This document shows positions 1 through 9,769 of a stretch of DNA of 64,000 nucleotides, piece after piece. Source of the DNA: Castellaniella denitrificans (GTDB taxonomy: Bacteria > Pseudomonadota > Gammaproteobacteria > Burkholderiales > Burkholderiaceae_B); assembly GCF_042653765.1 (NCBI RefSeq), contig NZ_JBHSEZ010000008.1:8750-72749 (forward strand), read 5' to 3'. Positions within the stretch are counted from its first letter, which is position 1; every line of letters begins with the position of its first letter. The notes below the pieces were generated by a model. That model searched no databases. It was not told the DNA's origin and saw only the letters and a program-made list of their open reading frames with translations. The translations under genes were made by a program, and so were the position numbers.

Positions 1-262
1 CGCCGGCAGGGCCACGGCGATCGCCATGACCATGTTCATGCAGACGTAGATCAGGCTGTTGACGTAGCCCATGTACCAGGACGGGTCGGTCAGGATCAGC
101 CGGTAGTTGTCCAGCGTGAATTCGCGGGGAAACAGCGAAAATTCGGACAGGATGCCCTGATTGGTCTTGAAGCTCATGACCACCATCCAATAGATGGGGA
201 GCAGGGCGAACGCCAGGTACAGGATCAGGAAGACGGTGCGCTTGCGCGGCAGGAACGAGCGG

Positions 263-270
<8 letters not shown>
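1..270 (-). CDS. glpQ: Glycerol ABC transporter permease GlpQ-type (partial)
   Basis: Inner-membrane permease subunit of a carbohydrate ABC importer of the MalG type. Only the first 90 codons are in the window; the 3' end lies off the left edge. The start (MTDRSFLPRKR) is an ATG reading leftwards from 270, followed by a first membrane helix, then a periplasmic stretch typical of MalG-like permeases ending in a TDPSWYMGYVNS segment. Its first codons overlap the stop of the upstream permease by 8 nt, so the two are translationally coupled. The order of two ATPases and two permeases, next to glpR and glpK, matches the GlpSTPQV glycerol importer described in Rhizobium and Pseudomonas. Substrate is inferred from context. 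Confidence 0.85.
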
Positions 271-2232
<1,962 letters not shown>

Positions 2233-2233
2233 G

Positions 2234-3307
2234 TCAGGCCTCCCGCGCCAGGGGCGCCCGCAGCAGGGATTCGTCCGGCCCGAACACATAGGCCCGGCGG
2301 CTGGAGAAATGCAGCGTGACGGCTTCGCCCAGGTCGTGGTGCCGGACGCCCGGCACCTGGGCCACCAGATTGCCGACGGGCGTTTCGGCGTGGACGTAGG
2401 TGGCGGAGCCGGAGATTTCGGCGAGCTGGACCCGCCCCGGAATCCGGCAGTCGCCGCCCTGGTCGACGAGCGACAGGTCGGCCGCGCGCAGCCCGACGGT
2501 CACGTCGCCGTCGGGCACGTCCTGGCCGGCCGGCAGGTTCACGTCGGCCAGCGCCCGCAGGCTGACCGCCGCGCGCCCGGCGCGGGCCGCCAGGAAGTTC
2601 ATGGGCGGATCGCTGAAGGCGCGCGCCACCCGGATCGACGCGGGCCGCCGGAACACGTCCAGCGTCGGGCCGTACTGCAGCAGTTCGCCCTGATCCAGCA
2701 CGGCCGTGTAGCCGCCGAGCAGCAGCGCCTCGCCCGGCTCGGTCGTGGCGTAGACGACGGTGGAGCGGCCCCGGTCGAACAGGGCGCCGAGTTCTTCGCG
2801 CAGTTCCTCGCGCAGCTTGTAGTCCAGGTTGACCAGCGGTTCGTCCAGCAGCATCAGGGGCGCGTCCTTGGCCAGGGCGCGCGCCAGGGCGACCCGCTGC
2901 TGCTGGCCGCCGGACAGTTCGGACGGCAGGCGGTCCAGGAATTCGTCGATGTGCAGGGCGCGCGCGATTTCGCGCACCCGGACCATGACGTCGGCCTCGC
3001 CGCGCAGCCGCAGGGGCGAGGCGATGTTGCCGGCGACCGTCATGGACGGGTAATTGATGAACTGCTGATACACCATGGCGACATTGCGGCGGCGCACCGG
3101 CAGCCCGGTGACGTCGACGTCGTCGACCAGGACCCGGCCGGTGGTGGGCGCGTCCAGGCCGGCCATCAGCCGCATCAGGCTGGTCTTGCCGGCGCGGGTC
3201 ACCCCGAGCAGGACCGTGACGGCGGATTCCCGCGGCGCCAGGTCCAGGGGGTGGAGCCAGGTTTCGGCGCCGACCTTCTTGCCGACGCGAGCCAGCTTGA
3301 GTTGCAT
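2234..3307 (-). CDS. glpS: Glycerol ABC transporter ATPase GlpS-type (no switch histidine)
   Basis: A 357-residue ABC ATPase and first gene of the leftward glycerol importer operon. Walker A is the unusual LGVTRAGKTSL, typical of GlpS proteins. The signature LSGGQQQRVALARAL and Walker B (LMLLDEPLVNLD) are canonical. The switch-loop position reads YATTEPGEAL, so the catalytic histidine is replaced. Together with GlpT, which has the histidine but a degenerate signature, this predicts one competent and one degenerate ATP site in the heterodimer. It is transcribed divergently from glpR across a 132-bp AT-rich gap that probably holds the GlpR operator. Confidence 0.9.
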   Translation of the reverse strand: MQLKLARVGKKVGAETWLHPLDLAPRESAVTVLLGVTRAGKTSLMRLMAGLDAPTTGRVLVDDVDVTGLPVRRRNVAMVYQQFINYPSMTVAGNIASPLRLRGEADVMVRVREIARALHIDEFLDRLPSELSGGQQQRVALARALAKDAPLMLLDEPLVNLDYKLREELREELGALFDRGRSTVVYATTEPGEALLLGGYTAVLDQGELLQYGPTLDVFRRPASIRVARAFSDPPMNFLAARAGRAAVSLRALADVNLPAGQDVPDGDVTVGLRAADLSLVDQGGDCRIPGRVQLAEISGSATYVHAETPVGNLVAQVPGVRHHDLGEAVTLHFSSRRAYVFGPDESLLRAPLAREA

Positions 3308-3439
3308 GGGCCCTTACTCCAGAAGTTCCTTTTTGTGAATTATTGTTCGTTTTTACTCTTTTTGCCGTCCATACAAACCCTAAGATTCTTTCTTTTCCTT
3401 TCGCTGTACAGTGTGCCGGTCATGACGAAGGCCGATCCC
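3308..3439. promoter_or_regulatory. Divergent glpS / glpR promoter region with a GlpR-like half-site
   Basis: This 132-bp gap separates the leftward importer operon from glpR-glpK and is clearly more AT-rich than its surroundings. TGTTCG at 3344-3349, within TATTGTTCGTTTTT, resembles one half of the GlpR operator known from E. coli and Pseudomonas. I do not see a full second half, so the operator call is tentative. No consensus -35/-10 pair stands out. Confidence 0.4.
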
Positions 3440-4204
3440 ATGCACCCCAACCCCCGCCAGATCAAGCTGCTCAATCGCCTGCAGGGCACGGGCTCCTGCA
3501 GCCTGGAAACCCTGGCCGGCGACCTGGACGTCACGGTCCAGACCGTCCGCCGCGACGTCCAGCGCCTCGCCGAGGCCAACCTGCTGGTCCGCTTCCACGG
3601 CGGAGTCCGGCTGCCCAATTCGACCATCGAGAACATCGCCTACCGCCAGCGTGCCCAGCTGCACGCCGCCGAAAAGGAACGCATCGCCCGCGCCATCGCC
3701 CGCGAGATCCCCAACGACTGTTCGCTGCTGATCAACATCGGCACCACCACGGAGGCGATCGCGCGGGCCCTGTCCGGCCACACGGGACTGCGCGTCATCA
3801 CCAACAACGTCAACGTCGCCTGCACGCTGGGCCAGCAGCCGGGCTGCGAAGTCATCCTGGCCGGCGGCAGCGTGCGTTCCCGCGACCTGGGCATCGTGGG
3901 GGAGGCCACGGTGGAATTCATCCGCCAGTTCCGCGCCGACATCGCCCTGATGGGCATTTCGGGCATCGAGGCCGACGGCACGCTGCGCGACTACGATTTC
4001 CGCGAGGTGAAGGTGTCCCAGGCCATCATGCAGTCGGCCCGGGAAGTCTGGATGGCCGCCGATACCAGCAAGTTCCACCGGCCGGCCATGGTCCGCCTGG
4101 GGGAACTGTCCCAGATCGGCCGCCTGTTCACCAACGCCCGCCCCCCGGACCCCTTCCCCGGCCTGCTCAAGGCGGCCGGCGTGGACTGCGTCATCGCCCC
4201 TTAG
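3440..4204 (+). CDS. glpR: DeoR-family glycerol-3-phosphate regulon repressor GlpR
   Basis: A DeoR-family repressor of 254 residues (starts MHPNPRQIKL). The N-terminal helix-turn-helix (residues ~5-60) contains VTVQTVRRDVQRLAE, the family DNA-reading helix. The C-terminal sugar-phosphate-binding fold carries INIGTTTEAIA, ITNNVNVA, ILAGG and MGISGIEADG, close to E. coli GlpR. It should repress the importer and glpK and be released by glycerol-3-phosphate. The ATG at 3440 has GAAGG 8 nt upstream; an in-frame ATG at 3422 would add six residues but has a weak ribosome site. glpK starts 10 nt after its stop. Confidence 0.93.
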   Translation: MHPNPRQIKLLNRLQGTGSCSLETLAGDLDVTVQTVRRDVQRLAEANLLVRFHGGVRLPNSTIENIAYRQRAQLHAAEKERIARAIAREIPNDCSLLINIGTTTEAIARALSGHTGLRVITNNVNVACTLGQQPGCEVILAGGSVRSRDLGIVGEATVEFIRQFRADIALMGISGIEADGTLRDYDFREVKVSQAIMQSAREVWMAADTSKFHRPAMVRLGELSQIGRLFTNARPPDPFPGLLKAAGVDCVIAP

Positions 4205-4214
4205 GACCCCAGCC

Positions 4215-5708
4215 ATGACCTACCTGCTCGCCCTGGACCAGGGCACTTCCAGCACTCGCAGCATCGTCTTCGACCGCCAGGGCCGCATCGTGGGCCTGGC
4301 GCAGCGGGAATTCACCCAGTACTATCCCCGGCCCGGCTGGGTCGAGCACGATCCGCTGGAAATCTGGCAGACGCAGCGCGACACCATGGGCGAGGCCATC
4401 CACCGGGCGGGCGTCGCCGCGCGCGACATCCGCGCCATCGGCATCACCAACCAGCGCGAGACCACGGTGGTCTGGGACCGCCGCACGGGAGAGCCCGTCC
4501 ACCCGGCGATCGTCTGGCAGGACCGCCGCGCCGAACCGACCTGCGCCGACCTGCGCGCGCAAGGCCTGGAGCCCGAGATCCTGAACCGCACCGGGCTGCG
4601 CATCGACGCCTATTTCTCGGCCACCAAGCTGAAATGGATCCTGGACCACGTGCCCGGCGCGCGCGCCCGCGCCCTGGCGGGGGAACTGCTGTTCGGCACC
4701 ATCGACAGCTGGCTGATCTGGAAGCTGACCGGCGGCCGGCGCCACCTGACCGACGTCAGCAACGCGGCGCGCACCATGCTGATGGACGTGCACCGCAACG
4801 CCTGGGACCCGGACCTGCTGGACCGGCTGGACGTGCCGGCCCGCATGATGCCGGAAATCCTGCCCTCCTCGGCCGACTACGGCGCCGCCGACCCGGACCT
4901 GCTGGGCCATGCGGTGCCGATCTGCGGCGTGGCCGGCGACCAGCAGAGCGCCCTGTTCGGCCAGGCGTGCTTCCGCCCCGGCATGGCCAAGAACACCTAC
5001 GGCACAGGCTGCTTCATGCTGATGCATACGGGCGAGCGCTTCCAGGTGTCCGGCAACGGCCTGGTGACGACCAGCGCGGCGCAGCCCGACACCCGGCCCG
5101 CCTACGCTCTGGAAGGCAGCGTGTTCGTGGGCGGCGCCGTGGTCCAGTGGCTGCGCGACGGCCTGCGCGCCTTCGTGCGCAGCAGCGACATCGAGGAGCT
5201 GTCCCGCAGCGTGCCGGACTCGGGCGGCGTGATGTTCGTGCCCGCCTTCACCGGCCTGGGCGCACCCTGGTGGGATCCCGAGGCGCGCGGCACCATCACC
5301 GGCCTGACGCGCGGCACCACCATGGCCCACATCGCCCGGGCCGCCCTGGAAAGCATCGCCTACCAGAGCGCCGCCCTGCTGCAGGCCATGAGCCGCGACG
5401 CCCAGGCGGCCGGCGCCGCGCCGCTGCGGGAACTGCGCGTGGACGGCGGCGCCTGCGTCAACGACCTGCTGATGCAGTTCCAGGCGGACCTGCTGGGCAT
5501 CCCCGTGCTGCGCCCCACCATGGTGGAAACCACGGCGCTGGGAGCGGCCTTCCTGGCCGGCCTGCAGGCGGGCGTCTACGCCGACCTGGGGGAACTGGAA
5601 TCGCTGTGGCGCGTCGAACGGCGCTTCGAGCCGGCCATGCCGCGCGACGAGGCGGCCCGAAGGCTGGCCGGCTGGGACCACGCGATCCGCCAGGCCTGCG
5701 CGCGCTGA
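4215..5708 (+). CDS. glpK: Glycerol kinase GlpK
   Basis: Cytoplasmic FGGY-family kinase of 497 residues, the usual GlpK length, converting glycerol to sn-glycerol-3-phosphate with ATP. The ATP-binding start LLALDQGTSSTRSIVFD, the substrate loop TNQRETTVVWDRRTGEP, the helix VCGVAGDQQSALFGQ-like segment around residue 240 and the C-terminal ELRVDGGACVNDLLMQFQAD are all diagnostic. It follows glpR by 10 nt and is probably cotranscribed with it. With the divergent importer it forms a complete uptake and trapping module; the dehydrogenase glpD is not in this window. Confidence 0.97.
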   Translation: MTYLLALDQGTSSTRSIVFDRQGRIVGLAQREFTQYYPRPGWVEHDPLEIWQTQRDTMGEAIHRAGVAARDIRAIGITNQRETTVVWDRRTGEPVHPAIVWQDRRAEPTCADLRAQGLEPEILNRTGLRIDAYFSATKLKWILDHVPGARARALAGELLFGTIDSWLIWKLTGGRRHLTDVSNAARTMLMDVHRNAWDPDLLDRLDVPARMMPEILPSSADYGAADPDLLGHAVPICGVAGDQQSALFGQACFRPGMAKNTYGTGCFMLMHTGERFQVSGNGLVTTSAAQPDTRPAYALEGSVFVGGAVVQWLRDGLRAFVRSSDIEELSRSVPDSGGVMFVPAFTGLGAPWWDPEARGTITGLTRGTTMAHIARAALESIAYQSAALLQAMSRDAQAAGAAPLRELRVDGGACVNDLLMQFQADLLGIPVLRPTMVETTALGAAFLAGLQAGVYADLGELESLWRVERRFEPAMPRDEAARRLAGWDHAIRQACAR

Positions 5709-5814
5709 GGCGCGCGGACGGGCGCCGGACCGCCCGCGATCCCGGCCATCCCGGATAGAATGGGGCTTGCCGTCCGCACGGCCGCCGCGCGGACCCCACA
5801 AGCACAGGACCCCC

Positions 5815-6285
5815 ATGCTGAAGAAACTGATCCTGGTCGTGGCGATCTTCCTCGTCATCCTGCTCGCCCTGAGCTTCGGGGAAACCGTCTTCCGCGAAGT
5901 CTTTGCCTGGATCTCGTCCCTGACGGGCGTGCTGATCCGCAATTTCGGCGACCTGTACCTCGCCGCGGCGGACTACCTGCGCGCCCACACCGGAAGGGTC
6001 CTGCTGGCCATCGCCCTGACCATCCCCGCCAGCCTGTGGATCCTGCGCTCGCGCGGCGAAGCCCTGGGCCGCCCGGCCGGCCAGCGCAAGATCGCCATCG
6101 TGCTGGCGCTCTTCCTGGGCTGGCTGGGCGCGCACCGCTTCTACCTCGGCCAGGTCGGCTGGGGCCTGGGCCTGCTGGTCCTCTGCTGGATCTTCATGCC
6201 CCTGGCCGTCGTGGTGGGCCTGATCGACGCGATCCGCTACCTGTTCATGGACGACGACACCTTCGCCGCGACCCAGCTGTCCTGA
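5815..6285 (+). CDS. TM2-domain membrane protein
   Basis: A 156-residue membrane protein (starts MLKKLILVVA). It has an N-terminal membrane helix, a second near residue 65-80, and a C-terminal TM2 domain with the hallmark WLGAHRFYLGQVGWGLG followed by a final helix and a short acidic tail. TM2 domains occur in bacterial envelope proteins of unknown function. The ATG is preceded by AGGAC at 5806-5810; an earlier in-frame ATG would add 16 polar residues in front of a clean hydrophobic start and was not used. The next gene starts 5 nt downstream, suggesting an operon with the lipoate-ligase-like protein. Function unknown. Confidence 0.8.
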   Translation: MLKKLILVVAIFLVILLALSFGETVFREVFAWISSLTGVLIRNFGDLYLAAADYLRAHTGRVLLAIALTIPASLWILRSRGEALGRPAGQRKIAIVLALFLGWLGAHRFYLGQVGWGLGLLVLCWIFMPLAVVVGLIDAIRYLFMDDDTFAATQLS

Positions 6286-6290
6286 AGGCC

Positions 6291-7052
6291 ATGCCGGACC
6301 CCCGCCCCGCCGCGTACCGCCTGCTGGACGCCGCCCCCGACGCCGGCCCGCTGGCCGACGAGATCCTGCTGGCCCCGGCCGCCCGGGAGCCGGTCGCCTG
6401 TCTCTGGCAAACGGCCCCGGGGCTGGTGGTGCCGCGCACCTACGCGGCCCGCCCGGGATTCGCGGCGGTGCGGGCCGACTTCGCCGCGCGGGGCTGTCCC
6501 ATCCACGTGCGGCAATCGGGCGGCGGCGTGGTGCCCCAGGGGCCGGGCATCCTGAACCTGAGCCTGGCGCAGGCATTCGCCGGCCGGCCGCTCGATCATT
6601 CCGAGGCCCTCTACCGGCACCTGTGCACGCTGATCGGAGAGGCGCTGGCCGCCTTCGGCATCGAGACCCGGGCGCAAGCGGTGGAAGGCTCGTTCTGCGA
6701 CGGCCGGTACAATCTGGCCGTGCCGTCGCCCGCCCGCAAGATCGCCGGCACCGCGCAGGTCTGGCGGCGCATCCCGGGCCACGCGCCCGACCGCCATGTG
6801 GGGCTCGTCCACGCCCTGATCCTGGCGCAATGCAATCCCGCCGAACTGACGGCGCGCGCCAATGCGCTGGAAACGGCGCTGGGCTCGGCCCGCCGCTACG
6901 ACGCGGCGCGGATCGCGACGCTGGACCGCCTGCTGCCGCCGGCCGAACGCCCGGACTTCCCGGCCGCCCTGAAGGCGCGGCTGCAAGAAACCCTGCGGAC
7001 CCGACCACCGTTGCCGGCCACCGCGCCGGTCCGACCGAGACCCGAACCATGA
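6291..7052 (+). CDS. Lipoate-protein ligase A family (BPL/LPL) protein
   Basis: A 253-residue protein of the biotin/lipoate ligase superfamily. The lipoyl-AMP pocket motif is recognisable as RQSGGGVVPQGPG, and the catalytic lysine lies in ARKIAGTAQVWRR, as in LplA. It could scavenge lipoate, transfer octanoate or act as an amidotransferase; the sequence alone does not separate these. It lacks the separate C-terminal accessory domain of E. coli LplA, being about 80 residues shorter. It sits 5 nt after the TM2 gene and overlaps the following ribbon-helix-helix gene by 4 nt, so the three are probably one transcript. Confidence 0.78.
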   Translation: MPDPRPAAYRLLDAAPDAGPLADEILLAPAAREPVACLWQTAPGLVVPRTYAARPGFAAVRADFAARGCPIHVRQSGGGVVPQGPGILNLSLAQAFAGRPLDHSEALYRHLCTLIGEALAAFGIETRAQAVEGSFCDGRYNLAVPSPARKIAGTAQVWRRIPGHAPDRHVGLVHALILAQCNPAELTARANALETALGSARRYDAARIATLDRLLPPAERPDFPAALKARLQETLRTRPPLPATAPVRPRPEP

Positions 7053-7243
7053 GCCCGACCCCGCTGGAAAACAAGACCGCCCGCCTGACGGTGCTGATCG
7101 ATCCGAACAAGAAAAAGGCCTTCGAGCAGCTCTGCGCCCGCCAGGACCTGACACCCTCGCAGGTGGTGCGGCAGCTGATCCGGGAATACCTGGCCCGGCA
7201 CGACGTGGACTGGACGCCCAGCAAGCCGCGCGCCCGGCCGTAG
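7049..7243 (+). CDS. Small ribbon-helix-helix (CopG-like) protein
   Basis: A 64-residue protein. Residues ~10-50 fit a ribbon-helix-helix fold: a beta strand (ARLTVLIDP) followed by two helices (KKAFEQLCARQ and PSQVVRQLIREYLA). Such proteins are dimeric DNA binders, often autoregulators. There is no toxin gene next to it, so an antitoxin role is not supported. The ATG overlaps the stop of the ligase-like gene by 4 nt, indicating translational coupling. Its target is unknown; regulation of its own operon is a reasonable guess only. Confidence 0.72.
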   Translation: MSPTPLENKTARLTVLIDPNKKKAFEQLCARQDLTPSQVVRQLIREYLARHDVDWTPSKPRARP

Positions 7244-7345
7244 GGATCCCCGGTTCATGCGGGCCACGGGCCGAGCGGACGGAATGGCGCGTCCGCGCGG
7301 CCGTCCGGCGGATGGATGCGGCGCGAGGATCTGTTCAGAGATTCC

Positions 7346-8968
7346 CTAGGCGGAGTCCGCGCGGCCCGCCGCCCCCAGCGCCGCGGCCAGGTCCGGCTGG
7401 AAATCGCCCGCGCTCAGCCGGGACAGGGTGCCCATGCGGCTCAGCTTGGCACGGATCCGGGCGTCGGCGCCGCACAGGATCACGCGCCCGCCGCGCGCCT
7501 GCGCGGCCGCGATCTCGTCGTCCAGCGCCTGCAGCGCCGTGGCGTCCGCGAACGGCACCTGGTCCAGGCACAGGATCAGCACGGGCGAGGTCTCGGCCCG
7601 GAACGCCGTCCGCAGCGGCTCGACCGCCGCGAAGAACAGCGGTCCCCGGACCCGCAGCGCGCGCACGCGCGGGCCTTCCTCCCCGGGCGCCGCGTCCGGA
7701 ACCGCGACGGAGGCCACGTCGACGCTGGACGCCATGCGGCGCAGAAAGTGCAGGACGGACAGCACGATGCCGATGTTGACCGCCACGACCAGGTCGGCGA
7801 AGACCGTCAGGAGCAGGGTCAGGCACAGGATGACGGCGTCCGCGCGCGGGGCGTGCCGGACCAGGCGCACCACGCGGTGCGCCTCGCTCATGTTCCAGGC
7901 AACGACGAACAGGATCGCGGCCAGGGTGGCCAGGGGAATGTTGCGCGCCAGCGGCGCGAAGGCCAGCAGGACCAGGGCCAGCACCACGGCGTGGACCACG
8001 CCGGCGAGCGGTGCGCAGCCGCCGCTGCGGATGTTGGTCGCGGTCCGGGCGATGGCGCCCGTGGCCGCGATCCCGCCGAACAGCGGGCTGAGCACGTTGG
8101 CCAGGCCCTGGCCGAACAGTTCGGCGTTCGAATCGTGCCGCGTCCCGGCCATGCTGTCGGAAACGACGGCCGACAGCAGGGATTCGATGGCGCCCAGCAG
8201 GGCGATGGTGAACGCCGGGCCGATCAGCGGCACGATCCGGTCCAGCCCGCCCCCGGGCCAATGCGGCAGCGGCAGCCCGCGCGGCAGTTCGCCAAAAGTG
8301 CTGCCGATGGTGGCCAGTTGCGGGAACTGGGCGATTCCCTGCAGGATCGTCGCCACGACCAGGGCCAGCAGGGGCCCGGGGACCCGCTGCAGGACCGGCA
8401 CCCGCCGGGGCAGCAGCACCAGCGCCAGCGATCCGAATCCGAACGCGGTGGTCACCGGGTCCAGCCGCGGCAGGTTCCGCACCAGGAACCAGAGCTTTTC
8501 GTGGAACAGATGCCCCGGCACCGCCGGCAGGCCGAAGAAGGCCTGCCACTGCCCGACCCAGATGATGATGCCGATGCCGGCCGTGAAGCCCAGGATCACC
8601 GGCAGCGGAATGTAGCGGATCACGCCGCCCAGGCGGGCCAGGCCGAAGGCGCACAGCATCAGGCCCGCCATCAGGGTGGCCAGTTGCAGGCCCGCGACCC
8701 CGTGTTCCGCGACGACGCCCGACAGGATGACGATGAAGGCGCCCGTGGGGCCGGCGATCTGCACCCGGCTGCCGCCGAACAGGGACACCACCACCCCCGC
8801 CACGATGGCGGTGTACAGGCCCTGCTCGGGCTTGACTCCCGAAGCGATCGCGAAGGCCATGGCGAGCGGCAGCGCCACGACGCCGACGATCACGCCCGCC
8901 GCGATATTGCCCGCCCAATGCCTGGGGGCCCACAGCCCGGCCTTCCAGGCTTCCCGCGCAGCAAACAT
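7346..8968 (-). CDS. SulP-family anion transporter with STAS domain
   Basis: A 540-residue inner-membrane transporter of the SulP/SLC26 family. The membrane part (residues ~20-400) has the family motifs GVIVGVVALPLAMAFAIASG near the N-terminus and FGGIAATGAIARTATNIRSG near residue 310. A C-terminal cytoplasmic STAS domain spans about 435-530. Bacterial members carry sulfate, bicarbonate or C4-dicarboxylates; substrate cannot be set from sequence. I chose the ATG at 8968, which has GGACGGGA just upstream; an ATG at 8992 would add eight residues but lacks a ribosome site. It is divergent from panD. Confidence 0.9.
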   Translation of the reverse strand: MFAAREAWKAGLWAPRHWAGNIAAGVIVGVVALPLAMAFAIASGVKPEQGLYTAIVAGVVVSLFGGSRVQIAGPTGAFIVILSGVVAEHGVAGLQLATLMAGLMLCAFGLARLGGVIRYIPLPVILGFTAGIGIIIWVGQWQAFFGLPAVPGHLFHEKLWFLVRNLPRLDPVTTAFGFGSLALVLLPRRVPVLQRVPGPLLALVVATILQGIAQFPQLATIGSTFGELPRGLPLPHWPGGGLDRIVPLIGPAFTIALLGAIESLLSAVVSDSMAGTRHDSNAELFGQGLANVLSPLFGGIAATGAIARTATNIRSGGCAPLAGVVHAVVLALVLLAFAPLARNIPLATLAAILFVVAWNMSEAHRVVRLVRHAPRADAVILCLTLLLTVFADLVVAVNIGIVLSVLHFLRRMASSVDVASVAVPDAAPGEEGPRVRALRVRGPLFFAAVEPLRTAFRAETSPVLILCLDQVPFADATALQALDDEIAAAQARGGRVILCGADARIRAKLSRMGTLSRLSAGDFQPDLAAALGAAGRADSA

Positions 8969-9157
8969 AGTGTCCCGTCCGATAATCCGCATGCCCGAAT
9001 TCGGCGCCCGTGCCGCCCATGCGGAGCACAGCCTCGTTCGATGAGCATCACATTATAATGAGACGCACATGTCCGGGGATGCTTTCCCGCCGGGGACTGA
9101 TGCTGCGGCGCAACGCGCTAGAATGACGCCTGCTCAATTTTCCCCTCCGGATTTCAA

Positions 9158-9571
9158 GTGAGAAAAATCGTCCGCGCCAAACTGCATGGCATCCGCGTCA
9201 CCGGGGCCGACCTGGATTACCACGGCTCCATCACCCTGGATCCCGACCACTGCGAGGCCGCCGGCATCCTGCCCATGGAATTCGTGGACATCTGGAACAA
9301 GAATTCCGGCGCCCGCATCAGCACCTACGTGATCTACGGCGAACGCGGCTCGCGCTGCTGCATCCTGAACGGCGCGGCCGCCCGCACCTGCCAGCGCGGC
9401 GACGAGGTCATCATCGCCAACTCGGAATACATCCAGGAATCCGAACTGGAACACATCAAGCCGGTGGTGCTGACCTTCCACCCCGACAACAGCGTGCGCG
9501 AGCACCTGGGCTATTCCGTCGGCCGCGACGACCAGGGCCGGCTCAGCTTCGAAATCGTGCATTTCGACTAG
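9158..9571 (+). CDS. panD: Aspartate 1-decarboxylase PanD (GTG start)
   Basis: Pyruvoyl-dependent enzyme making beta-alanine from L-aspartate for pantothenate and CoA synthesis. The 137-residue proenzyme begins KIVRAKLHGIRVTGADLDY and has the self-cleavage site Gly23-Ser24 (YHGSITL). Also typical are the IWNKNSGARISTYVIYGERGS stretch, split here by residues ~50-70, and NGAAAR near residue 87. The start is GTG; no in-frame ATG lies at a sensible position. panD is monocistronic here: the next rightward element is the TPP riboswitch 52 nt downstream. Confidence 0.96.
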   Translation: MRKIVRAKLHGIRVTGADLDYHGSITLDPDHCEAAGILPMEFVDIWNKNSGARISTYVIYGERGSRCCILNGAAARTCQRGDEVIIANSEYIQESELEHIKPVVLTFHPDNSVREHLGYSVGRDDQGRLSFEIVHFD

Positions 9572-9623
9572 GCTTGCCCGGCCGCCGGACCGATCCTACA
9601 ATCGAACCCGATACGCCTTTTAC

Positions 9624-9709
9624 CGAGCCTCGCTAGGGGTGCCGCCGCGGCGGCTGAGACAGTCCCTTCGAACCTGATTGAGATCATCCTCGCGCAGGAA
9701 AGCAGCTCG
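9624..9709 (+). promoter_or_regulatory. TPP (THI-box) riboswitch
   Basis: The thiamine pyrophosphate aptamer is recognisable by its conserved blocks in order: GGGGTGCC (from 9636), GGCTGAGA (9652-9659), CCCTT with GAACCTGAT (9664-9678), ATCATCC and GCGCAGGAAAGCAG (from 9692). The closing P1 helix pairs CGAGC (9624-9628) with GCTCG (9705-9709). It lies about 60 nt upstream of the CytX-type transporter and should lower its expression when TPP is plentiful. I see no clear terminator with a U-tract between aptamer and start codon, so control at translation is more likely. Confidence 0.95.
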
Positions 9710-9769
9710 CCCAGGCGGCCGCTCGTGCGCCGCCCGCGTCTGCCTCCCGCCTTTTCCCACGGGCATGCC

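Noticed and set aside
7049..7243. Toxin-antitoxin pair involving the RHH protein
   Set aside because: No toxin-like gene (RelE, Fic, PIN) is adjacent; both neighbours have other clear assignments.
7244..7345. Gap between the RHH gene and the SulP gene as a terminator
   Set aside because: GC-rich with short complementary stretches only; no stem plus T-tract for either of the convergent genes.
9051..9060. Palindromic TATAAT-like box CATTATAATG between the SulP gene and panD
   Set aside because: It looks like a -10 element for either strand, but no -35 box at 16-18 nt is recognisable in either direction.
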